Of a DNA stretch of 64,000 bases, positions 1 through 8,866 are shown one piece after another. Under the pieces are notes generated by a model. It searched no databases. It was given only the letters and a program-made list of their open reading frames with translations, and was not told the DNA's origin. The position numbers and the translations under genes were made by a program. Within the stretch, counting starts at the first letter, position 1, and every line of letters starts with the position of its first letter. This DNA is from Helicobacter pylori NCTC 11637 = CCUG 17874 = ATCC 43504 = JCM 12093. Lineage in GTDB: Bacteria; Campylobacterota; Campylobacteria; Campylobacterales; Helicobacteraceae. Location of the stretch: the NCBI RefSeq assembly GCF_900478295.1, contig NZ_LS483488.1:186001-250000 (forward strand). The letters run 5' to 3'.

Positions 1-135
1 GCTGTTTGATCAAGAGAAACTTCGTTTTTCTTGGTTGAATCCTTTTCTTTTTATTCTTTGCCAGTTTCTAAAGTTTTCGTATCGTTTTATCTTTTTATCA
101 TTTTTGAATTAATTTTTTTTAATAAAGGGTTTTTT

Positions 136-951
136 ATGAATATATTCAAGCGTGTTATTAGTGTAGGGGTAATTGTTTTAGGTTTGTTTAACCTTTTAGA
201 CGCCAAACACCACAAAGAAAAAAAAGAAGACCACAAAATCACTCGTGAGCTTAAAGTGGGCGCTAACCCCGTTCCGCATGCACAAATCTTGCAATCAGTC
301 GTGGACGATTTGAAAGAGAAAGGGATCAAATTAGTGATCGTATCTTTTACCGATTATGTGTTGCCTAATTTAGCGCTCAATGACGGCTCTTTAGACGCGA
401 ATTACTTCCAGCACCGCCCTTATTTGGATCGGTTTAATTTGGACAGAAAAATGCACCTTGTTGGTTTGGCCAATATCCATGTGGAGCCTTTAAGATTTTA
501 TTCTCAAAAAATCACGGACATTAAAAACCTTAAAAAAGGCTCAGTGATTGCTGTGCCAAATGATCCGGCCAATCAAGGCAGGGCGTTGATTTTACTCCAT
601 AAACAAGGCCTTATCGCTCTCAAAGATCCAAGCAATCTATACGCTACGGAGTTTGATATTGTCAAAAACCCTTACAACATCAAAATCAAGCCTTTAGAAG
701 CCGCGCTATTGCCTAAAGTTTTAGGGGATGTGGATGGAGCTATTGTAACAGGGAATTATGCCTTGCAAGCAAAACTCACCGGAGCTTTATTTTCAGAAGA
801 CAAGGACTCGCCTTATGCCAATCTAATAGCCGCTCGTGAGGATAATGCGCAAGATGAAGCCATAAAAGCGCTGATTGAAGTTTTGCAGAGTGAAAAGACC
901 AGGAAATTTATTTTGGATACCTATAAGGGGGCGATTATCCCGGCTTTTTAA
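136..951 (+). CDS. metQ: MetQ/NlpA-family ABC transporter substrate-binding protein
   Basis: Periplasmic binding protein of the methionine-uptake type, 271 residues. The NlpA-family fold shows in the early VGANPVPHAQIL segment, the GSLDANYFQHRPYL segment and the VAVPNDPANQGRAL-like stretch that follows. I chose the ATG at 136 because the signal peptide (basic MNIFKR, hydrophobic core, cleavage near LLDA) starts there; the longer frame from 31 adds an implausible hydrophobic leader. There is no lipobox cysteine, so unlike most MetQ proteins it looks like a soluble periplasmic protein. The matching ATPase and permease genes lie about 9 kb away at 9782-11414, so binding protein and transporter are not co-transcribed here. 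The ligand is inferred from the family only. Confidence 0.85.
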   Translation: MNIFKRVISVGVIVLGLFNLLDAKHHKEKKEDHKITRELKVGANPVPHAQILQSVVDDLKEKGIKLVIVSFTDYVLPNLALNDGSLDANYFQHRPYLDRFNLDRKMHLVGLANIHVEPLRFYSQKITDIKNLKKGSVIAVPNDPANQGRALILLHKQGLIALKDPSNLYATEFDIVKNPYNIKIKPLEAALLPKVLGDVDGAIVTGNYALQAKLTGALFSEDKDSPYANLIAAREDNAQDEAIKALIEVLQSEKTRKFILDTYKGAIIPAF

Positions 952-964
952 GCCATTTGGATAA

Positions 965-985
965 CATTCATCTTTAAGATGAATG
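965..985. terminator. Perfect 8-bp hairpin after metQ
   Basis: CATTCATC and GATGAATG form a perfect stem around a 5-base loop 14 bases after the metQ stop. No U-run follows, so a terminator role is tentative; it may instead stabilise the mRNA 3' end. Confidence 0.35.
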
Positions 986-1314
986 GGAGTGCTTTAGGCG
1001 CTAATAAAAAGCTCTTTTCTCATTGAGCATTAAAAACGCTAAAAGTATTTTTAAAATAAAACTATAAAAGAGCTTGCGCTAATCAAGCGACAATTTCTTA
1101 AAAAGCGTTATTTCTTAAGGGGGGAAATGGCGCAAAATAACCCCCTATCCCTTTAAGAAAATAATGATAAAATCCAAAACGATGAAGCCAAATAACTAAA
1201 ACCCCATTTTTTAAAAATATTAAGCAAGACTTTAACCATCATGCGATTAGAATAAAGCCAAAAACACAGCAAGTCTAAATCTCATTAAAGTTACGCTTTT
1301 AGAATTTGCTCCAA

Positions 1315-1396
1315 TAAAGACCAGTTTTAAACCACCCGTTAGACTGGGTTATAGAGCGGTGGAATGAGTTGGAAACAAGTTGGCTAATGGTCTTTA
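1315..1396. other. Possible structured RNA or dyad element
   Basis: TAAAGACCA at 1315-1323 and TGGTCTTTA at 1388-1396 are perfect inverted repeats of each other. The 64 bases between them can form inner helices, for example CCACC with GGTGG. It lies just past the end of mrdA. I do not recognise an RNA family, and chance pairing in AT-rich DNA is possible. Confidence 0.3.
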
Positions 1397-1437
1397 GCGT
1401 TTAAAAGGTTGCGTTTTTGAAAAGGTTTAAAATTTGA

Positions 1438-3204
1438 TTAAAGATAGCCAAGCTCATAGAGTTTATTGCTCATTTTCACTAACAAGCCCCCCAGTTTTGA
1501 CCCCCCTTCCCCATGTTCTACTAAAATAGTGATAGCGTATTTGGGTTTTTCATAAGGCAAGAATGCGGTAATCCACGCATGGGATCGATGGAAATATTCC
1601 ATATCCTTTTCTTTCATGCGATTGACGATGTTTTGAGCGATTTCCACGACTTGCGCGGTGCCGGTTTTACACGCTAAAGTAACCTTAGAACCCCTTGTGG
1701 AATGATAAGCGGTGCCGTCTTTATGGTTACACACTTCATACATGCCAACGCGCAAGGCTTGGAGCTTCTTTTTTTGAAAGCTATTTAAGGGATCTTTGAG
1801 CGGTTGTTGGTTGTTGATAGCAAAATGAGGCGTTGCCAGTTTGCCCGTAGCAATGAGTCCCGTGTAGGCTAAAACCTGCAAGGGCGTGGCTAAAAAAGAG
1901 CCTTGCCCAATAGCGGTAATGAGCGTGTCCCCAACGCGCCAATCTTGATTGAAGCGTTTGAGTTTCCACAAATTATCCGGCACAATCCCCACAAATTCAT
2001 TCGGCAAATCAACGCCCGTTTTTTCCCCAAAGCCCACTTCCCTTAAGGTTTTAGAGAGTTTTTCTATAGAAATTTCAAGCCCAAATTTATAAAAATACAC
2101 ATCCACAGACTCCCTAATGGCTTTATACAAATTAGAATTGCCATGCCCTGTTTTTTTCCAGTCTCTGAATTTGCGCTTACCCACTTCAATAAAAGGCGGG
2201 GTGGGTATGGTGGTGTTTTCTGTGATATTAAGGTTTTCTAAAAAGCTCAAGCCCACGCCCATTTTAACCACAGATCCCGGCGGATACAAGGCGTTAGCGA
2301 AGCGGTTTAGTAGGGGGTTATAAATATCATCTTGAAATTTTTGCCATTTGTCTTGACTGATCCCGCCTACAAAGTCGTTCAAATTGTATTCAGGGTAACT
2401 TCCTGCAACGAGCAATTCCCCACTTTCTGCATCCATCACTAAAATAGCCCCCCTTTTATTTTCAAAGAGCTTGTCCGCTTCTTTTTGCAAGCGTTTGTCT
2501 AAACTCAATTGCAAGTGGTTGTTGGTGCTTGGTGGCACTACTTCTAAGGTGGCTAATTCTTGATTGAACGCGTTGACGCGCATGATTTTATAGCCCACCT
2601 TGCCTTGTAAAAGCTTGTTGTATTCTTTTTCAATGCCGGTTTTGCCCACAATCTGGCTGTATTGATTCTCCTCATCGTCTTTCAAATCCTGCAAGCTTGC
2701 CACCCCCACATAGCCTAAAACATGCGAAGCTAAAGCGTTATTAGGGTAGTAGCGCTTGTCTAAGGGAAGCGCAAAAATGCCTTGAGTTTGGATGAGTTTG
2801 GCATAAAGAGGTTGCATGGTGGCATAAGGAATGAAGCCAACCACTTTAATGAGGTTATGGTTATAGAGCGAGTTTTCTTTTTGGTAATTGTTTAAAAGCA
2901 CTTCTTTAGAAAAGTTAGGGAAAAATGTTTGGATGATTTCAATTTTTTCTAAAAGCTCTTTTTGTTTCAATCCGCTGGGCAAAAACACGCCAAACACCAA
3001 TTCATTAGTGGCTAAAAACTCATCATTTCTGTCTGTAATATTGCCCCTTGTAGGGATTAAAAATTCCTTTTTAGTCATGTTTCGTTCAGCCAGTTTTTCA
3101 TAGTATTCTTGATTTTTAACGCTTAAAATAAATAAATTTAAAACCAATAACCCCCAAAATCCTATAAAAACAAAGAGCAAAAGCTTATAACGAAGATTTT
3201 TCAT
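1438..3204 (-). CDS. mrdA: Penicillin-binding protein 2, elongasome transpeptidase
   Basis: Class B PBP that cross-links peptidoglycan during side-wall elongation; 588 residues, the usual family length. One N-terminal membrane anchor (about 8-28), the dimerisation-domain signature PTRGNITDRN near 51-60, then the transpeptidase motifs SVVK at 311-314 (active-site Ser311), SVD at 366-368 and KTG at 513-515. The start overlaps the upstream membrane-protein gene by 20 bases. It is the last gene of the mltD-to-mrdA run, and the small membrane protein just upstream suits an MreD-like partner. Confidence 0.95.
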   Translation of the reverse strand: MKNLRYKLLLFVFIGFWGLLVLNLFILSVKNQEYYEKLAERNMTKKEFLIPTRGNITDRNDEFLATNELVFGVFLPSGLKQKELLEKIEIIQTFFPNFSKEVLLNNYQKENSLYNHNLIKVVGFIPYATMQPLYAKLIQTQGIFALPLDKRYYPNNALASHVLGYVGVASLQDLKDDEENQYSQIVGKTGIEKEYNKLLQGKVGYKIMRVNAFNQELATLEVVPPSTNNHLQLSLDKRLQKEADKLFENKRGAILVMDAESGELLVAGSYPEYNLNDFVGGISQDKWQKFQDDIYNPLLNRFANALYPPGSVVKMGVGLSFLENLNITENTTIPTPPFIEVGKRKFRDWKKTGHGNSNLYKAIRESVDVYFYKFGLEISIEKLSKTLREVGFGEKTGVDLPNEFVGIVPDNLWKLKRFNQDWRVGDTLITAIGQGSFLATPLQVLAYTGLIATGKLATPHFAINNQQPLKDPLNSFQKKKLQALRVGMYEVCNHKDGTAYHSTRGSKVTLACKTGTAQVVEIAQNIVNRMKEKDMEYFHRSHAWITAFLPYEKPKYAITILVEHGEGGSKLGGLLVKMSNKLYELGYL

Positions 3205-3628
3205 ACAAACCCCACAAAGCGCTCTCTATTAAAGCAAAAAGAGCGAGAAAGCCGAGTATTTTCAAACTCAAGGACACCGAAAAAAAGCACGATAAATAAA
3301 GGCAATAAACCAAAAAAACATGCAAAGTTTTGAATAAAAAGCCGTCATTAAAAAGCTTTAAAGAGTTTTTATAGACGATTTGATGGTAGATTAAAAACAA
3401 TAAAGCCAAAACGCCTAAAGTCTTTAAATGCATGCTTTCAAACCAAAACAAACAACCAAACACGCTCAAACTGGGTAAAAAATGATCGTATTTTTTCGCA
3501 TAAAACAAGAATAAAAACCCAATCATGGGGGGTAAAAAAGGCATCAAATCCCTCAAAAGGCTATAAAAATAAAACCCCAAGATCCCTAAGCATAAGAAAA
3601 AAAAGGAATCTTGTTTTAAAGAGAGCAT
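3185..3628 (-). CDS. Small polytopic membrane protein, possible MreD-like elongasome partner
   Basis: 147 residues, almost entirely hydrophobic, with about five predicted membrane segments and very short loops. No enzyme motif is visible. In many bacteria the gene just before PBP2 is mreD, which encodes a protein of this size and topology, and here the two genes overlap by 20 bases. The MreD assignment rests on size, topology and position, not on a recognised sequence motif. The frame starts 12 bases after the engB stop. Confidence 0.6.
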   Translation of the reverse strand: MLSLKQDSFFFLCLGILGFYFYSLLRDLMPFLPPMIGFLFLFYAKKYDHFLPSLSVFGCLFWFESMHLKTLGVLALLFLIYHQIVYKNSLKLFNDGFLFKTLHVFLVYCLYLSCFFSVSLSLKILGFLALFALIESALWGLYEKSSL

Positions 3629-3640
3629 GGTTTTTGCGAC

Positions 3641-4267
3641 TTATGAGGGGTTAGTGAGCAAGTATTTCAAAAGGGTTTGGCGCACGATTTCAAGGGTTGG
3701 GTATTTTGAAGAAAGAGCGTTAAAATGGGTGGTATTGATTAAAAAAGGTTTAGGAGCGTTTAAAAAAAGGCGGTGTTGCTCGTTTTTATTCAACTTGTCA
3801 AATTTCGTAAAAAGAGAAAGGTAGGCTTGATCGGGCCTTAAAAGGGCTTGAATGTTTTCTTTAGCGTTTTTATCAATTTCTAAATCCAAATGGCGTGCAT
3901 CCACTAAATGGATAAAAAGTTTGATAGAAACCCTAACGCTCAACAATTCCCATAAAAACCCCTCCCATTCTTTTTTCAAGCTTTTAGAAACTTTAGCGTA
4001 GCCAAACCCGGGCAAATCAATCACATTAAAAGTGGTCGTTAAGGCGTTTTCTTTATCTTCCCAAGTGGTGGAAAAAAAATTCGCTAAACGGGTTTTTCCG
4101 GGCGTTGCTGAACTTTTGGCGAGATTTTTTCCTAACAAGGTATTAATAAACGAGCTTTTGCCTACATTGCTGCGCCCTAAAATGACCATCTCAGAAGTTA
4201 AGCTCGCAGGGCATTGAAAAAGCTGGCTAGAAGAAGTGAGAAAATGAGCGTCTTTAATAACGATCAT
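3641..4267 (-). CDS. engB: Ribosome-biogenesis GTPase EngB (YsxC/YihA)
   Basis: Essential small GTPase used in large-subunit assembly; 208 residues. P-loop GRSNVGKSS near residue 32, switch region with TPGKT, G3 motif DLPGFG near 89, and G4 TKFDK near 153. Overlaps lptA by 4 bases, so translation is probably coupled. Confidence 0.95.
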   Translation of the reverse strand: MIVIKDAHFLTSSSQLFQCPASLTSEMVILGRSNVGKSSFINTLLGKNLAKSSATPGKTRLANFFSTTWEDKENALTTTFNVIDLPGFGYAKVSKSLKKEWEGFLWELLSVRVSIKLFIHLVDARHLDLEIDKNAKENIQALLRPDQAYLSLFTKFDKLNKNEQHRLFLNAPKPFLINTTHFNALSSKYPTLEIVRQTLLKYLLTNPS

Positions 4268-4821
4268 GGTTTTTCCTTAGTGCCTTTCTTCTTCAATTTA
4301 GCCTTACGATTTTCTTCATTAATATCTTCCATATCAAACACGAATTTAGCGGGCCGCTTCGCGCTCCCCAACACATCAGCATAGCCTTTAGCTTTGTTTA
4401 AAATGATTTCATCACCGGTGATGACATTGGATTTTCCCACTTCTCTAACCACCGCATTTTGCAATAATTTGTATTCCCCATTCAGTGCGTTATAAATGAG
4501 CTTGTCAGCGCTCCCGCTGATTTCACGATTGTCCTCTGTAAAGATGTTAAAATGCGTGTTCCCTGTGGCTTCATAGCGCTCTGGCTTTCGTTTATCGTTT
4601 AAAAACACGCTCACTTTATCCGCAAACAACCGGTCTTTACCCTTTTTGATCTGCACATTGCCTTGAATAACGGCGGTTTTTGTTTTGTCGTTCGCTACAA
4701 ATTGGTTGCCGGTAATCTCTAAAAGCTCTCTTTCTTTTTTCAAACCTTTATTGTCTGTTTTTTGAGCGCTCATCACGCTTAAAATACCAAAACAACACAC
4801 CAAAAAACACCACCAACGCAT
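4264..4821 (-). CDS. lptA: LPS transport periplasmic bridge protein LptA
   Basis: 185 residues with an N-terminal signal peptide ending near MSAQ, followed by an OstA/LptA beta-jellyroll (residues about 30-165) with typical repeats such as VIQGNVQIKKG and EATGNTHFNI. It polymerises into the periplasmic bridge that carries LPS from LptC to the outer membrane. The start shares one base with the lptC stop. The kdsC-lptC-lptA order is that of many Gram-negative bacteria. The C-terminus is unusually lysine-rich. Confidence 0.88.
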   Translation of the reverse strand: MRWWCFLVCCFGILSVMSAQKTDNKGLKKERELLEITGNQFVANDKTKTAVIQGNVQIKKGKDRLFADKVSVFLNDKRKPERYEATGNTHFNIFTEDNREISGSADKLIYNALNGEYKLLQNAVVREVGKSNVITGDEIILNKAKGYADVLGSAKRPAKFVFDMEDINEENRKAKLKKKGTKEKP

Positions 4822-5414
4822 TAAAATCCTCCTTTGAAAGTGGGGAGTTTTTTCTTTTCTTTTTGGCTCTGTTTGATTTCATCTAAAAACAAATTGGCTT
4901 GAATGCTTTGAGCTTCAATAATAGCTAATGCATGCGAATAGGAAATGTCAAGCCCTTCAACCTTGCTGTCCTTTGAAGTGAGGATGAAACGGCCCTTGCC
5001 TTTAAAATTTTGCTCTTTATGGTTGTAAATCCCTGTTTCACTCCAAAAACTAGAATCATCGCTTCTTTTGTAAGTAACCCCATTAGGGAAGAAATACAAA
5101 TCCTGCTGCCGTTTGGCTTTAGGGGATTCAACGCTTTCAATGGTGTCTTCATCATAACGGCTGATTTTAGAATCAAAAAAGATTTCGTAATCATCGTATT
5201 GTAAAGCTTTTTTACCCTCTATGGACAGATCAAGGATTTTATCGTTGATTTGAAACGCTTTAAAATTTTCTAATTCAATTTTAGGGATATTTTCTTTAGA
5301 GACCACGCTAGTGGGTTGGGAACGCAAAAAGAAAAACACTAGCCCTATCGTGATGAAAGATAAAACCACAAAAAAGTTTAAAACGCTATTAGAGGTAAAG
5401 CTTGAGCGCTTCAT
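4821..5414 (-). CDS. lptC: LPS export protein LptC
   Basis: 197 residues with one N-terminal membrane anchor (about 12-32) and a periplasmic LptC-type beta-jellyroll. LptC takes LPS from the LptBFG transporter and passes it to LptA. Sequence similarity in this family is weak; the call rests on topology, the jellyroll-like region and its place between kdsC and lptA. It overlaps kdsC by 26 bases. Confidence 0.82.
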   Translation of the reverse strand: MKRSSFTSNSVLNFFVVLSFITIGLVFFFLRSQPTSVVSKENIPKIELENFKAFQINDKILDLSIEGKKALQYDDYEIFFDSKISRYDEDTIESVESPKAKRQQDLYFFPNGVTYKRSDDSSFWSETGIYNHKEQNFKGKGRFILTSKDSKVEGLDISYSHALAIIEAQSIQANLFLDEIKQSQKEKKKLPTFKGGF

Positions 5415-5883
5415 CTTGCAAGCCTTCTAATGTTAAAAGATAATCAATCGCTTCCCTAACAGCCCCCTTACCCCCTGAATTTTGCAACACTTTATAGGCC
5501 TTATTTTTAAGCAAGGGGTGCGCATCAAAAGGAGCGAAACTCCAAGCGCATGCCTTAAACATGCCTAAATCGTTATAATCATCGCCTACGCATGCGATTT
5601 CTTGCGCACTCAATTGCAAGTCTTTTTTGAGCCGCTCCACAACCACGCTTTTATTTTCAACGCCCATAAAAACAAACTGAACGCCCAAACTCTCCATGCG
5701 TTTTTTCACCATGATTGAAGTTCTTCCTGTAATGATAGCGATTTTTTTGCCTAATTTTTGCCATAGCGTCATGCCAAGCCCGTCTTTGACATTGAAAGCC
5801 TTGAATTCGTGAAAATTTTCATCAAAATACAACGACCCGTCTGTGAGCGTGCCATCCACATCTAAAAGCAATAACTTAATCAT
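5389..5883 (-). CDS. kdsC: 3-deoxy-D-manno-octulosonate 8-phosphate phosphatase
   Basis: HAD-superfamily phosphatase that turns Kdo 8-phosphate into Kdo for the LPS inner core; 164 residues with no cap domain, as in KdsC. Motif I is LLDVDGTLTDG (nucleophile Asp8), motif II ITGR near 52-55, and motif IV GDDYNDLGM near 111. It acts right after KdsA, whose gene is at 22474. It overlaps both neighbours, so it is part of the envelope operon. Confidence 0.93.
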   Translation of the reverse strand: MIKLLLLDVDGTLTDGSLYFDENFHEFKAFNVKDGLGMTLWQKLGKKIAIITGRTSIMVKKRMESLGVQFVFMGVENKSVVVERLKKDLQLSAQEIACVGDDYNDLGMFKACAWSFAPFDAHPLLKNKAYKVLQNSGGKGAVREAIDYLLTLEGLQDEALKLYL

Positions 5884-6824
5884 TCTCTCGTTAAAACCGC
5901 ATTCTGGTTATATTTTTTCATAAAATCCCTAGCCTCTTCTTCGCTTTGAAACCCTTGAACTAAAACCTTATACAAATCGTCTTTAAAAGCAACCTTGACG
6001 CTGTAATTTGGATTTTCTGCTTGCAATTTATCCGCTAAAGTTTGAGCGCCTATTTGGTTTCTAAAAGCCCCCATTTGCAAAGAAAATTTCCCTCCGCTCA
6101 CGCTTTTTTCGCTCTCGCCGACTTTAAATTCCTTGTGTAAGATCTTTGAAGAGCTGGCGTTAAAGGATTGTTCGTATTGCGTGGAGATAACCCCACCAAA
6201 ACCCAAAACAATAAGACGCACGCTAGCGGTGCCTTTTTTAACCATGTCAATATCCCTAGCGGCCGCATTAGACAAATCAATGATGCGATCGCTCACAAAA
6301 GGCCCTCTATCGTTGATGCGCACAATGGTGCTTAAGTTATTATCAACATTGATGACTTTCACCACGGTGTTCATGGGTAAAGTCTTGTGCGCAGCGGTGT
6401 GGGCATACATGTTATAGATTTCCCCATTACTGGTTTTTTTGGCATGGAAATTGGGGCCATACCAACTCGCAATGCCATCAAATTTTTCGCCTAAATCCAC
6501 TTTAGTGGGATAATACCACTTGCCCCCCACTTGATAAGGGCGCATGGTGGCTCTTTGGATCGCGCTAGAATCGCGCATGCCGTTATCTAGGGGTTGTTTT
6601 GTATTGCTATCTTGCGAATCGGAGTGGTGTTTGAAATGGCGTTCAAAAAAATTGCGTTTATAGGCGGCTTTTTTGGTTGTCGGGTCATAGTCTTTAGCGT
6701 TTTCATAAGCGCGCAAGCTTTCATGCTTATAAGACAAATTCTTTATTCCCTCTTTTTTAACCGCACAAGCGCTAATCAAAAAAATGACGCCTAAAAAACA
6801 AACTTTTTTTAACGCCAAACCCAT
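5880..6824 (-). CDS. rlpA: RlpA-like septal-ring lipoprotein with DPBB and SPOR domains
   Basis: 314 residues. A lipoprotein signal peptide with lipobox LISAC near residue 20 anchors it to the outer membrane. A double-psi beta-barrel follows (about 120-210; GIASWYGPNFHAKKTSNGE and INDRGPFV are the hallmark segments), and a C-terminal SPOR domain that binds denuded glycan occupies about 240-310. RlpA proteins in some species are lytic transglycosylases acting on peptide-stripped glycan. The gene shares an end with mltD, another glycan-cleaving enzyme. Confidence 0.9.
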   Translation of the reverse strand: MGLALKKVCFLGVIFLISACAVKKEGIKNLSYKHESLRAYENAKDYDPTTKKAAYKRNFFERHFKHHSDSQDSNTKQPLDNGMRDSSAIQRATMRPYQVGGKWYYPTKVDLGEKFDGIASWYGPNFHAKKTSNGEIYNMYAHTAAHKTLPMNTVVKVINVDNNLSTIVRINDRGPFVSDRIIDLSNAAARDIDMVKKGTASVRLIVLGFGGVISTQYEQSFNASSSKILHKEFKVGESEKSVSGGKFSLQMGAFRNQIGAQTLADKLQAENPNYSVKVAFKDDLYKVLVQGFQSEEEARDFMKKYNQNAVLTRE

Positions 6825-7933
6825 TAAAATTCCCTTGTAGCGAGTAATTTTTTGTTGGTGGGGATGATTAAGCGCTGGTGGATAAAAATATTAGAATCTT
6901 TGAGGTTATTGGCTAATTGGATACTAGAAATACTGACTTGATAGCGTTTAGCGATAGAAGATAAGGTTTCTTTAGGCAAGACCACATGGGTGATGAAAGG
7001 GCTTTTAGGGCTAGCTTGAATGCTTTTATTTTGTTTGAGTTGGCGTTGTTTGAAAAGGGCGAGTTTTTCATAAGGGATATAAATGGTGTAGGTGGGGTCT
7101 TTAGAGGGCAGAATGTTATAGCGGAATTGGTGGTTGTAGGATTTTAAGGTTTCCAAACTCAAGTTTAAATTTTTGGCTACTTGGACTAAAGAAGTGTGCC
7201 TTTTAAACGGGACGCCCACTAAACTCACTCTCGCCCCACGATTGAGTAGATACTCTTTATCTTTGAGATTGTCTAGGCTGTTGAATTTTAACGCTAGGCT
7301 TAGAATGGAGCGGATATACTCTCGCGTCTCTTTAGGGAGGTATTTCTTATCTTCATCTAGCAAAATCTTAATGTCCGAAGTGCCGGCGGCTTTAATAGCG
7401 TTTTGAACCTTGCGTAAGCCGTAATTATACGCCATAGCGACCAAATACCATTCCCCGGTTTGTTTGTAGAGCCGTTTCAAATAAGTGATTGCTGCTTGAG
7501 TGCTTTTAATGGGGTCTCTTCTTTCGTCAATGTAATGATTGACCTTAAGCCCTAATTCTTTAGCCGTGCTTGGCATGAATTGCCAAATCCCTACCGCTTT
7601 TTTCCTACTATAAGCCCTTGATGAAAATTTAGACTCGGCCATGGCTAAAAACAAAAATTCTTGCGGCACGCTCGCTTCTATGAGCATGTTTTTAATGATG
7701 GGGATGAACTGGTAATTCACATCAAATCTTTTGACAAGTCTTTTCCATTCTTCTTCATTCATTTTTTTTAAAGCGTTTGGCATTTGGGATAAAAAGCTCG
7801 CATTAACCCCAAAGGCCTCTAGCGCTTTGGTGTCAATATTAGATTCAAAAGCCATTTTCGCATGGCTTAAAGAAGTCAGTAAGAACCAATGAGTCATTAA
7901 AAAAAACAACCATTTGGTATTAAAATATTTCAT
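6824..7933 (-). CDS. mltD: Membrane-bound lytic murein transglycosylase D
   Basis: 369 residues: signal peptide, an SLT transglycosylase domain (about 95-230) with the catalytic Glu in MAESKFSS and the GIWQFMPSTA and AMAYNYG motifs, and a C-terminal LysM repeat (about 315-360) for peptidoglycan binding. It cleaves glycan strands leaving 1,6-anhydromuramic ends. It is the first gene of the operon running down to mrdA; 93 bases separate it from tatD, enough for a promoter. Confidence 0.92.
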   Translation of the reverse strand: MKYFNTKWLFFLMTHWFLLTSLSHAKMAFESNIDTKALEAFGVNASFLSQMPNALKKMNEEEWKRLVKRFDVNYQFIPIIKNMLIEASVPQEFLFLAMAESKFSSRAYSRKKAVGIWQFMPSTAKELGLKVNHYIDERRDPIKSTQAAITYLKRLYKQTGEWYLVAMAYNYGLRKVQNAIKAAGTSDIKILLDEDKKYLPKETREYIRSILSLALKFNSLDNLKDKEYLLNRGARVSLVGVPFKRHTSLVQVAKNLNLSLETLKSYNHQFRYNILPSKDPTYTIYIPYEKLALFKQRQLKQNKSIQASPKSPFITHVVLPKETLSSIAKRYQVSISSIQLANNLKDSNIFIHQRLIIPTNKKLLATREF

Positions 7934-8026
7934 TCTTTTTTAAAATCCTGATCATTTGATAAGTTCAATAATGGCTCTAATTATAACCAAACTTGAATAA
8001 TACTTTTTTAAATACAGCCTTTATTT

Positions 8027-8791
8027 TCAGGGGAAACTAAAGAGCGTTTGAGCGTTATGCGTGCTTAAAGAAGCGAGCTCTTCAGTTTCTATGTTGATGA
8101 TTTCGGCAATTTTTTGAGCGATTAAAGGGATATAAGTAGGGCTATTTCTGGTGCCTCTAAAAGGGTGTGGGGTCAAATAAGGCGAATCCGTTTCTAAAAG
8201 AAGCCTGTTTTTAGGGATTTTAGGGAGGATCTCTACCAGTCTTTTAGCGTTTTTAAAAGTGCTAACCCCTCCTATCCCGTAGTAAAAACGATCGCTCAAT
8301 TCCAAAAGCATGCCATCAGCGTTAAAGCAATGCAACACCCCAAAAGCCTTAGGATAGCTTTTTAAAAGATTCAAACTATCAAAACTCGCCTCTCTGATGT
8401 GGATAATCAAGGGCTTGTTGTGTTGGATAGAAAATTCAATCTGTTTGGTAAAGATTTCTTTTTGCTTGCTTTTATAATTTTCTCTTTCATTCAATTCAGG
8501 CAAGCGGTAGTAATCCAGTCCGCATTCGCCTATCGCCACGCATTTTTGATGCCCAACAAACTTTTCAAACAGGCTTTCATCAAAGCTTTCCACATCATAA
8601 GGGTGAGCGCCTATGGCAAAAAACACGCCTTCAAATTTTTCGCTAATTTCTATCGCTCTCTTCAAATCCTTCATGTCCGCTCCCGGAATCACGCATTGAG
8701 TAACGCCTTTTTCCAGGCTTTCTTTCAACACTTCTTCTAAATCGTTTTCATAATCCTTGTGATCCAAATGGCAATGCGTATCAATAAACAT
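8027..8791 (-). CDS. tatD: TatD-family metal-dependent deoxyribonuclease
   Basis: 254 residues with the TatD signature FIDTHCHLDH at the N-terminus, a GECGLDYYR metal-ligand segment near 90, IHIRE near 128 and LLETDSPYLTP near 198. Family members are 3'-5' exonucleases in DNA repair or turnover. It faces away from ribE, with about 75 bases between the two. Confidence 0.92.
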   Translation of the reverse strand: MFIDTHCHLDHKDYENDLEEVLKESLEKGVTQCVIPGADMKDLKRAIEISEKFEGVFFAIGAHPYDVESFDESLFEKFVGHQKCVAIGECGLDYYRLPELNERENYKSKQKEIFTKQIEFSIQHNKPLIIHIREASFDSLNLLKSYPKAFGVLHCFNADGMLLELSDRFYYGIGGVSTFKNAKRLVEILPKIPKNRLLLETDSPYLTPHPFRGTRNSPTYIPLIAQKIAEIINIETEELASLSTHNAQTLFSFP

Positions 8792-8822
8792 GCTTTTATC
8801 CTAATGGTTTTATTTAATATGT

Positions 8823-8828
8823 TACAAT
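8823..8828 (+). promoter_or_regulatory. -10 box for ribE
   Basis: TACAAT, preceded by ATGT, about 38 bases before the ribE ATG. This matches the usual H. pylori sigma-80 promoter, where only the -10 is conserved. Confidence 0.55.
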
Positions 8829-8866
8829 ACTTAAGAATTCTAACATAAGGAAAATAATCATTAACG

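Larger units (their letters stand above)
952..1437. other. Gene-free gap between metQ and mrdA
   Basis: No convincing protein gene. The 486-base gap lies between convergent genes and holds the hairpin at 965-985, a minus-strand copy of a motif (around 1133-1175) also found downstream of hopZ near 26482-26525, and an inverted-repeat element at 1315-1396. Confidence 0.5.
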
